Source: Streptomyces sp. 135 (GTDB lineage Bacteria > Actinomycetota > Actinomycetes > Streptomycetales > Streptomycetaceae). Taken from it: a DNA stretch of 64,000 bases. Shown here one piece after another: positions 57,759 to 64,000 of the stretch. The notes beneath the pieces were generated by a model. That model saw only the letters and a list, made by a program, of their open reading frames with translations. It ran no database searches and was not told the origin of the DNA. The stretch covers positions 2,914,001-2,978,000 of the forward strand of contig NZ_CP075691.1 in the NCBI RefSeq assembly GCF_020026305.1. Reading direction: 5' to 3'. The first letter of the stretch is position 1. Every line of letters begins with the position of its first letter. Position numbers and translations under genes: made by a program.

Positions 57759-59198
57759 ATGCACGACCCCAAGGCCACGGCCGCTCCCCTCGGGGACGGG
57801 CCACTCGGAGCCGGGCCTCTTGGTGCCGAGAGGGAACCGCTCGGCGGCGGGCTCAAGCAGCGGCATCTGACGATGCTCGGGCTCGGTGGGGTCATCGGGG
57901 CCGGTCTGTTCGTCGGTTCGGGGGCGGGGATCGCCGTCGCGGGGCCCGGCATCGTCGTCTCGTACCTGATCGCGGGCGCGCTCGCGATGTGCGTGATGCG
58001 GATGCTCGGCGAGATGTCGGCCGCGATGCCCGCATCCGGCTCCTTCTCCGTGCACGCGGAGCGCGCGCTCGGCCGCTGGGCCGGGTTCAGCGTCGGCTGG
58101 CTCTACTGGTTCCTGCTGGTGGTCGTGCTCGCCGTGGAGGCGACCGGTGCCGCGCAGATCGCCAACGGCTGGGCGCCCGCCGTGCCGCAGTGGGCCTGGG
58201 TGCTGATCTTCATGCTGGTCTTCACCGGCGCCAACCTCGCGGCGGTGAAGAACTTCGGCGAGTTCGAGTTCTGGTTCGCGGCCCTGAAGATCTTCGCGAT
58301 CGTCGCGTTCCTGGTCCTCGGGCTGCTCGCGATCTTCGGGGTGCTCCCCGACACGGACCCGGCCGGCCTCAGCCACCTCACCGGTGACGGCGGCTTCCTG
58401 CCCAACGGCTGGGAGGGTGTGATCTCCGGCGTCCTCGCCGTCGTCTTCGCCTTCGGCGGCCTGGAGGTCGTCACGATCGCGGCCGCCGAGTCCGACGACC
58501 CGGTCCGCTCGGTGGCCCGCGCGGTGCGCAGCGCCGTCTACCGCATCCTCTTCTTCTACGTCGGCTCGATGCTGGTCATCGTGACGGTGCTGCCCTGGAC
58601 GGCGCAGAAGGCGGGCGCCAGCCCGTACGTCACGGTCCTGGACTCGATCGGGGTGCCCTCCGCCGGGACGATCATGAACATCGTGGTGTTCGTGGCCCTG
58701 CTCTCGGCGCTCAACGCCAACCTCTACGGCTCCTCCCGCATGGTCTTCTCCCTGGCCGAGCGCGGCGAGGCGCCGAAGGCCCTGCTGAAGGTGTCCGGCG
58801 GCGGGGTGCCGCGCCGCGCGGTCCTCGCGTCGGTCACTTTCGGCTTCGTATCGGTCGTCCTCAATCTGAAGTGGCCGGACTCGGTCTTCCTCTACATGCT
58901 CAACGCGGTCGGCGCGGTGCTGCTGTTCGTGTGGGCGCTGATCGCGGTGTCGCAGCTGCGGCTGCGCCGGCGCATCGAGCGGGACGCGCCGGAGCGCCTC
59001 GTCCTGCGCATGTGGGCCTTCCCCTATCTGACCTGGGCGGCGCTGGCCGCGATGGCCGCCGTGCTCGTCCTGATGCTGAGCGACGACGGGGCGCGGCCGC
59101 AGCTGCTGTGGTCCGCGGGGGCGACTGCTGTGGTGCTCGCGGTGGCCGGTCTGCGGGAGTGGCGGGAGCGGCGCGCGGGGCGGTCCGACCAGAAGTGA
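57759..59198 (+). CDS. amino acid permease (AAT family), copy B
   Basis: 479 residues from the ATG at 57759 (MHDPKATAAPLGDGPLGAGP). The same signature, GGVIGAGLFVGSGAGIAVAGP, MRMLGEMSAAMPASGSFSVHA and NFGEFEFWFAALKI, runs through twelve helices. Strongly similar to copies A and C. The N-terminal tail is Gly/Pro/Leu-rich. No strong ribosome site before the ATG. Longer upstream frames run into the bioY region and are rejected. Confidence 0.9.
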   Translation: MHDPKATAAPLGDGPLGAGPLGAEREPLGGGLKQRHLTMLGLGGVIGAGLFVGSGAGIAVAGPGIVVSYLIAGALAMCVMRMLGEMSAAMPASGSFSVHAERALGRWAGFSVGWLYWFLLVVVLAVEATGAAQIANGWAPAVPQWAWVLIFMLVFTGANLAAVKNFGEFEFWFAALKIFAIVAFLVLGLLAIFGVLPDTDPAGLSHLTGDGGFLPNGWEGVISGVLAVVFAFGGLEVVTIAAAESDDPVRSVARAVRSAVYRILFFYVGSMLVIVTVLPWTAQKAGASPYVTVLDSIGVPSAGTIMNIVVFVALLSALNANLYGSSRMVFSLAERGEAPKALLKVSGGGVPRRAVLASVTFGFVSVVLNLKWPDSVFLYMLNAVGAVLLFVWALIAVSQLRLRRRIERDAPERLVLRMWAFPYLTWAALAAMAAVLVLMLSDDGARPQLLWSAGATAVVLAVAGLREWRERRAGRSDQK

Positions 59199-59345
59199 AC
59201 ACCCCGTGAACATGATGTGTTCATTTCTTCACAACGTGTAAGCGTCGTGTCCGTATAGCGGTCTGCTGTTCCCTGTCAGCGGTACAGGACTTCAGACTGT
59301 GGGCCCGCTCGTCCCCCCGTCTCGGCTACTGAACAGGGCACGCCC

Positions 59346-60794
59346 ATGTCTCGGACGTCCACCCCGCAGGACGCAGCACCAGCGCCTGACCCGGCAGCAT
59401 CTGATGCGGCACCCAAGGCCGACTCCCCGCTCGTCCACGGCCTCAAGCAGCGGCACCTCTCCATGATCGCCCTCGGCGGCGTCATCGGTGCCGGGCTCTT
59501 CGTGGGCTCCGGAGCGGGCATCGCCAAGGCCGGTCCCTCGATCGTCCTCGCCTACGCCATATCCGGCGCCCTCGTCATGCTCGTGATGCGCATGCTGGGC
59601 GAGATGTCGGCCGCGAACCCGGCCTCCGGCTCCTTCTCCGTCCACGCCGAGCGGGCGATCGGCCCCTGGGCGGGCTTCACCGCGGGCTGGGGCTTCTGGT
59701 TCCTGCTCTGCGTCGCCGTCGGCCTGGAGGGCATCGGCGCCGCGAAGATCATGGTGGGCTGGTTCCCCGACAGCCCGGAGTGGGCCTGGGTCGCCCTCTT
59801 CATGCTCGTGTTCTGCGGCGCGAACCTGACGGCCGTGAAGAACTTCGGCGAATTCGAGTTCTGGTTCGCCGCCCTGAAGGTCGGCGCCATCACGCTCTTC
59901 CTCGGCATCGGCGTCCTCGCGATCCTCGGCATCCTGCCCGGCTCGGACACCCCCGCCCCCGGCCTGGAGAACCTCACCGGCGAGGGCGGCTTCATGCCGA
60001 ACGGTACGGACGGCCTGATCATCGGCCTGCTCGCCTCCGTCTTCGCGTACGGCGGTCTGGAGACCGTCACGATCGCCGCCGCCGAGTCCGAGAACCCGGT
60101 CCAGAGCGTCGCCAAGGCCGTGCGCACGGCGATGTGGCGCATCGCCCTCTTCTACGTCGGCTCCATGCTCGTCGTCGTGACGCTGCTGCCGTGGGACAAC
60201 AAGGACGTCGCCACCAAGGGCCCCTACGTCGCCACGCTCGACCACCTGGGCATCCCCGGCGCCGGACAGATCATGAACGTCATCGTCCTGATCGCCCTGC
60301 TCTCCGCGATGAACGCCAACATCTACGGCGCCTCGCGCATGTCGTACTCCCTGATCGCGCGCGGCCAGGGCCCGAAGGTCCTCGGCCGGGTGTACAGCGG
60401 CGTGCCGCGCCTCGCGGTGCTCGCCTCCTCGGTCTTCGGCTTCGTCTGCGTGCTGCTCAGCTACTGGCGCCCCGACGACGTCTTCCCGTGGCTGCTCAAC
60501 ATGATCGGCGCGATGATCCTCGTCGTCTGGATCTTCATCGCCGTCTCGCAGCTGATCCTGCGCCGCAGGACGGAGCGCGAGGAGCCGCGGAAGCTGGTCG
60601 TGAAGATGTGGGCGTACCCCTTCCTGACCTGGGTCGCGCTGGCCGCGATGGCGTACATCTTCTACCTGATGACGGAGCAGCCGGACACCCGCAAGCAGCT
60701 CCTCGCGACGGGCACGCTGACGCTGTGCCTCGCGGTGATCGGGTTCGTGCGGCAGAAGCTGGCGGAGCGTGCGGTGGCCGCGGCCACCGAGTAG
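59346..60794 (+). CDS. amino acid permease (AAT family), copy C
   Basis: 482 residues. Shares MSAANPASGSFSVHAERA and KNFGEFEFWFAALKV with copy B and ends with LVVKMWAYPFLTW. Unlike A and B, helix 3 reads GWGFWFLLCVAVGLEGIGAAK rather than WLYWFxxVVVLAVEATxxA, a change in a region that lines the substrate path. Substrates may therefore differ. Ends in a terminator. Confidence 0.92.
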   Translation: MSRTSTPQDAAPAPDPAASDAAPKADSPLVHGLKQRHLSMIALGGVIGAGLFVGSGAGIAKAGPSIVLAYAISGALVMLVMRMLGEMSAANPASGSFSVHAERAIGPWAGFTAGWGFWFLLCVAVGLEGIGAAKIMVGWFPDSPEWAWVALFMLVFCGANLTAVKNFGEFEFWFAALKVGAITLFLGIGVLAILGILPGSDTPAPGLENLTGEGGFMPNGTDGLIIGLLASVFAYGGLETVTIAAAESENPVQSVAKAVRTAMWRIALFYVGSMLVVVTLLPWDNKDVATKGPYVATLDHLGIPGAGQIMNVIVLIALLSAMNANIYGASRMSYSLIARGQGPKVLGRVYSGVPRLAVLASSVFGFVCVLLSYWRPDDVFPWLLNMIGAMILVVWIFIAVSQLILRRRTEREEPRKLVVKMWAYPFLTWVALAAMAYIFYLMTEQPDTRKQLLATGTLTLCLAVIGFVRQKLAERAVAAATE

Positions 60795-60811
60795 GACACG
60801 CCGTACGCGCT

Positions 60812-60843
60812 GGGGCCCGGGGTCGACGACGACCCCGGGCCCC
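60812..60843 (+). terminator. terminator after amino acid permease C
   Basis: 14-bp perfect stem GGGGCCCGGGGTCG (60812-60825) with 60830-60843. Confidence 0.85.
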
Positions 60844-60910
60844 TTCGCGTACCCGGAGGTCCTAGGACGAAGGGCTGATCAACTTCGCGCGCCTCCTGCT
60901 GTTAGCCTGC

Positions 60911-60929
60911 ACTTGCGCATAACTTGCAA
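60911..60929 (+). promoter_or_regulatory. candidate Nur (nickel/Fur-family) operator of sodF
   Basis: ACTTGC-GCATA-ACTTGC: two hexamers repeated at an 11-base step (60911-60916 and 60922-60927), ending TTGCAA, about 40 bases before the start. In Streptomyces the Fe-type SOD gene is repressed by nickel-loaded Nur at TTGC-type repeats. Match is by eye. Confidence 0.45.
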
Positions 60930-60964
60930 TAAGCAGTGAGAAGCAGCAGTCGGAGGGCTCGGTC

Positions 60965-61615
60965 ATGGCCATTTACACGCTTCCTGAACTTCCGTACGAC
61001 TACGCGGCGCTCGAGCCGGTCATCAACCCGCAGATCATCGAGCTGCACCACGACAAGCACCACGCGGCGTACGTGAAGGGCGCGAACGACACCCTTGAGC
61101 AGCTGGAGGAGGCGCGCGACAAGGAGACGTGGGGGGCCATCAACGGCCTGGAGAAGAACCTCGCCTTCCACCTCTCCGGCCACATCCTGCACAGCATCTA
61201 CTGGCACAACATGAACAGCCCCAAGGACGGTGGCGGCGGCGAGCCGCTGGCCGCCGACGGTGTCGGCGAGCTGGCGGACGCGATCACCGAGTCCTTCGGC
61301 TCCTTCGCCAAGTTCAAGGCCCAGCTGACCAAGGCCTCGGCGACGACGCAGGGTTCCGGCTGGGGCGTGCTCGCCTACGAGCCGCTCAGCGGCCGCCTCA
61401 TCGTCGAGCAGGTCTACGACCACCAGGGCAACGTCGGCCAGGGCTCGACGCCGATCCTGGTCTTCGACGCCTGGGAGCACGCCTTCTACCTCCAGTACAA
61501 GAACCAGAAGGTGGACTTCATCGAGGCGATGTGGCAGGTCGTCAACTGGCAGGACGTCGCCAAGCGTTACGAGGCCGCCAAGCAGCGCGTGAACAGCCTG
61601 CTCCTGGCCCCGTGA
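60965..61615 (+). CDS. sodF: superoxide dismutase, Fe/Mn family
   Basis: 216 residues; converts superoxide to peroxide and oxygen. Metal ligands His28 (ELHHDKHH), His76 (GHILHSIYW), Asp169 and His173 ([12 protein letters not shown]) are intact. In Streptomyces the Fe-type enzyme backs up the nickel enzyme, and the assignment to Fe rests on that genus knowledge. CGGAGGG lies 7 bases before the ATG. A TTGC-type repeat upstream suggests Nur control, and a perfect terminator follows. Confidence 0.94.
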   Translation: MAIYTLPELPYDYAALEPVINPQIIELHHDKHHAAYVKGANDTLEQLEEARDKETWGAINGLEKNLAFHLSGHILHSIYWHNMNSPKDGGGGEPLAADGVGELADAITESFGSFAKFKAQLTKASATTQGSGWGVLAYEPLSGRLIVEQVYDHQGNVGQGSTPILVFDAWEHAFYLQYKNQKVDFIEAMWQVVNWQDVAKRYEAAKQRVNSLLLAP

Positions 61616-61687
61616 GGCGCGCCGCCCCGTGAAACGTCCTGCCTCGTGATCGTCTTCTCAACCTTCGCCGAGGCAGGCGGATAGAGG

Positions 61688-61724
61688 AAAGACCCCCGTG
61701 AGGACGTGACTCACGGGGGTCTTT
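61688..61724 (+). terminator. sodF terminator
   Basis: 15-bp perfect stem AAAGACCCCCGTGAG (61688-61702) with CTCACGGGGGTCTTT (61710-61724), then TTTC-type end. Confidence 0.9.
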
Positions 61725-61757
61725 CGGTGCCCGGCGTTCCGGTGCACCGTGTCCTGC

Positions 61758-61964
61758 ATGGTGGACGAGAAGCACTGCCCGACCTGTCGACAACTGCACC
61801 TCTTCCGCAAGGTCACCCCCGACGAGGAGGCCCACATCGCCGGGGAAGTGGGGCTCGCGAAGGCCCGCGGCTTCTGGCGCTGCACCAACCCCGGCTGCCG
61901 GTGGGTGCAGCCGTACCACGTGCGGAGCCAGGGGTTCCGTCTCCCCGAGGAGACCTTCGGCTAG
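61758..61964 (+). CDS. small zinc-ribbon-like protein
   Basis: 68 residues from the ATG at 61758 (or GTG 61761). Two Cys pairs, HCPTC and CTNPGC, are spaced about 30 residues apart and can hold a metal. Between them is FRKVTPDEEAHIAGEVGLAKARGFWR. I recognise it as a conserved Streptomyces small protein without known function. No good ribosome site is seen before either start. It lies just after the sodF terminator. Confidence 0.65.
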   Translation: MVDEKHCPTCRQLHLFRKVTPDEEAHIAGEVGLAKARGFWRCTNPGCRWVQPYHVRSQGFRLPEETFG

Positions 61965-61965
61965 C

Positions 61966-62040
61966 GCGGGTCCGTAGAAGGCGGGTCCGTAGAAGGCGGG
62001 GCAGTCGAGGACAGGTCAGTCGAAGACAGGTCAGTCGAAG
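61966..62040. repeat. 15-bp tandem repeats at the nitroreductase 3' end
   Basis: GCGGGTCCGTAGAAG occurs twice in tandem (61966-61995); a hybrid unit follows, then ACAGGTCAGTCGAAG twice (62011-62040). The second family runs through the nitroreductase stop codon (62031-62033). Confidence 0.8.
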
Positions 62041-62687
62041 ATGGGGCCCTGCGTGCGCGTCCGCTTGATCTCGTAGAAGCCCGGTGTCGAGGCGACGAGC
62101 AGCGTGCCGTCCCAGAGCTTCGCCGCGGCCTCGCCCTTGGGGGCCGGGGTGACGACCGGGCCGAAGAAGGCGATCTGCTCGCCGTCGGCGCCGGGGACGG
62201 CGATGACCGGCGTGCCGACGTCCTGGCCGACCTTGTCGATGCCCTCCTTGTGGGAGGCGCGCAGCTGGGCGTCGTACACGTCGGAGTCCATGTGGTCGGC
62301 GAGGGCGGCGGGCAGGCCGACGTCCTCCAGGGCGCCGACGACGGCCTCCCGGGTGGGGCCCTCGCCGCGGTTGTGGAAGCGGGTGCCGAGCGCGGTGTAG
62401 AGCTTGCCGGTGATCTCCTCGCCGTGCTCCTGCTGAGCGGCGATGACGACGCGGACCGGCCCCCAGGCCTTGGTCCTGAGCATCTCCTGGTACTCCTCGG
62501 GGAGCTCGTCGATCTTGTCCTCGTTCAGGACGGCGAGGCTCATCACGTGCCAGCGGACCTCGACGTCGCGGACCTTCTCCACCTCGAGCATCCAGCGCGA
62601 CGTCATCCAAGCCCAGGGGCACAGCGGGTCGAACCAGAAGTCGACCGGGGTCTTGGCCGTGCTCGCAGCGTTCGTGTTCTCGGACAT
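62031..62687 (-). CDS. DsbA-fold mycothiol-dependent nitroreductase (Rv2466c-like)
   Basis: 218 residues from the ATG at 62687; AGGGAG lies 4 bases upstream. A thioredoxin-fold protein with FWFDPLCPWAWMTSRW at residues 17-32. The redox motif is CPWA, so only the first cysteine of the CPWC of M. tuberculosis Rv2466c remains. Further family marks are EVRWHVMSLAVLNE and DVGTPVIAVPGADGE. Probably a mycothiol-linked reductase of electrophiles; activity is inferred from the family. Confidence 0.85.
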   Translation of the reverse strand: MSENTNAASTAKTPVDFWFDPLCPWAWMTSRWMLEVEKVRDVEVRWHVMSLAVLNEDKIDELPEEYQEMLRTKAWGPVRVVIAAQQEHGEEITGKLYTALGTRFHNRGEGPTREAVVGALEDVGLPAALADHMDSDVYDAQLRASHKEGIDKVGQDVGTPVIAVPGADGEQIAFFGPVVTPAPKGEAAAKLWDGTLLVASTPGFYEIKRTRTQGPIFD

Positions 62688-62832
62688 GTCTCTCCCTAGG
62701 GGATGTGTTCGGCGCCTGGGGAGGGGAACGTCGGGGGCCTGCCAGGGCATTCCCGGATGTCGGCCGCCGACGGCCCGTGCGAGGATCAAAGACATTCGTA
62801 CGAGTCATGCGAGTCACAAGGGAGTGCCGCCC

Positions 62833-64000
62833 GTGCCCGGTGAGAATCTGTCCCGCGACGAGGCCCGCGAGAGGGCCGCGCTGCTGTCCGTCGATGGCTA
62901 CGAGGTCTTTCTGGACCTGCGCTCGGCGGTGGGCGAGGGCGGTCAGGAGCCGCGCACCTTCCGCTCGGTGACCACGATCCGCTTCCGCGCCGAGCCCGGC
63001 GCCGCGAGCTTCGCCGACCTGATCGCGCCGAGCGTCACGGCCCTGTCGCTCAACGGCAAGGACCTGGACCCGGCCGAGGCCTTCGACGGCACCCGCATCA
63101 CGCTGGAGGACCTGGCCGAGGAGAACGAACTGGTGGTGGACGCCCAGTGCGCCTACAGCCGCACCGGTGAGGGCATGCACCGCTTCGTCGACCCCGAGGA
63201 CGGCGAGGTCTACCTCTACACGCAGTACGAGCCCGCGGACGCCCGCCGCGTCTTCACCAACTTCGAGCAGCCCGACTTGAAGGCCCCCTACCGCTTCGAG
63301 GTGCGGGCCCCCGAGGGCTGGACGGTGTGGTCGAACGGCGTGGGCGAACTGTCCGACGGCGTATGGAAGTTCGCCGAGACGAAGCCGATCTCCACGTACA
63401 TCACGGCGATCGCCGCCGGCCCCTACCACTATGTGACGGACTCCTACGAGCGCGTCCTGGCCGACGGCACGCGCCTGGAGATCCCCCTCGGCGCGATGTG
63501 CCGCAAGGGCCTCGCCCCGCACTTCGACGCCGACGACATCTTCCTCGTCACCAAGCAGGGCCTGGACTTCTTCCACGACAACTTCGACTACCCCTACCCC
63601 TTCGGGAAGTACGACCAGGCGTTCGTGCCGGAGTACAACCTCGGCGCGATGGAGAACCCGGGCCTGGTGACGTTCCGCGAGGAGTTCGTCTTCCGCGGCA
63701 AGGTGACCCAGGCGTCGTACGAACGCCGGGCCAACGTGATCCTCCACGAGATGGCCCACATGTGGTTCGGCGACCTGGTCACCATGCGGTGGTGGGACGA
63801 CCTGTGGCTCAAGGAGTCCTTCGCCGACTTCATGGGCTCCTTCTCGATGGTCGAGGCGACCCGCTTCACCAACGGCTGGGTCACCTTCGCCAACAACCGC
63901 AAGTCCTGGGCCTACCGCGCCGACCAGCTGCCCTCCACCCACCCGATCACGGCCGACATCCGTGACCTGGAGGACGCCAAGCTCAACTTCGACGGGATCA
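62833..64000 (+). CDS. pepN: aminopeptidase N (M1 family), 3' end outside the window
   Basis: 389 residues visible from GTG at 62833 (GGGAG nine bases upstream). The M1 exopeptidase motif GAMEN is at 271-275. The zinc site HEMAH is at 305-309 with the third ligand Glu328, giving HExxH-x18-E. The N-terminal beta domain (SVDGYEVFLDLRSAVG...TTIRFRAE) is complete. The enzyme releases N-terminal residues from peptides in the cytoplasm. The window ends within the catalytic domain. Confidence 0.95.
   Translation, partial: MPGENLSRDEARERAALLSVDGYEVFLDLRSAVGEGGQEPRTFRSVTTIRFRAEPGAASFADLIAPSVTALSLNGKDLDPAEAFDGTRITLEDLAEENELVVDAQCAYSRTGEGMHRFVDPEDGEVYLYTQYEPADARRVFTNFEQPDLKAPYRFEVRAPEGWTVWSNGVGELSDGVWKFAETKPISTYITAIAAGPYHYVTDSYERVLADGTRLEIPLGAMCRKGLAPHFDADDIFLVTKQGLDFFHDNFDYPYPFGKYDQAFVPEYNLGAMENPGLVTFREEFVFRGKVTQASYERRANVILHEMAHMWFGDLVTMRWWDDLWLKESFADFMGSFSMVEATRFTNGWVTFANNRKSWAYRADQLPSTHPITADIRDLEDAKLNFDGI

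Overview
This is a high-GC window with GTG starts common and the conserved Streptomyces order obg-rpmA-rplU, rne, rodA-pbp2-mreDCB, ndk-folC-valS, clpX-clpP2-clpP1-tig. It is almost certainly chromosomal core DNA of a Streptomyces (or a very close actinomycete). Most of it is housekeeping sequence. No prophage, integrase, transposase or CRISPR array is visible.

Layout. 1-1928: 3' part of a membrane-linked TagB/TagF-type polymer transferase, converging on obg. 2018-4165: obg, rpmA (L27) and rplU (L21) on the minus strand. 4364-5722: secreted HKD phospholipase D-like protein. 5946-17015: minus-strand run of CYTH/CHAD protein, B12-binding radical SAM protein (TIGR03960), GNAT, a repeat-built hydrophobic protein, DUF2344 protein (TIGR03936) and RNase E/G. 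The RNase gene has apparent frame breaks. 17064-26101: lateral-wall cluster mreB-mreC-mreD-pbp2-rodA with ndk, DUF4233 and folC. 26245-29250: a second mreB-like gene, an orphan histidine kinase and a two-TM protein. 29314-31965: valS. 32101-36765: four tandem paralogues of a Pro/Gly/Tyr/Gln-rich, single-TM, extracytoplasmic-domain protein, interrupted by a frame-broken Uma2 gene. 36831-41455: clpX, clpP2, clpP1, tig. 41611-41898: tRNA-Pro(TGG) and tRNA-Gly(TCC). 42814-53556: acyltransferase, ABC exporter with a coupled HD hydrolase, CPA2 antiporter, PP2C phosphatase, Eis-like acetyltransferase, superinfection-immunity-like protein, Nei-type glycosylase and rpiB. 53741-60794: three paralogous amino-acid permeases around a FAD oxidoreductase and bioY. 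60965-64000: Fe-type superoxide dismutase, a small zinc-ribbon protein, a mycothiol-type DsbA-fold nitroreductase and the 5' part of pepN.

How it fits together. The MreBCD/PBP2/RodA block builds spore and lateral wall. ClpXP and trigger factor handle protein quality control, with a candidate ClgR box ahead of clpP1. Many convergent or terminal genes end in perfect GC-rich hairpins, which are listed.

Most interesting: the four-paralogue array with a shared leader block at three of its members; the 457-residue protein made of repeated amphipathic units; a MITE-like element whose ends supply both neighbouring stop codons; a CPA2 antiporter whose best ribosome site points at an ATC codon behind a 9-bp tandem repeat; and three suspected one-base losses in G/C runs that look like assembly errors rather than biology.
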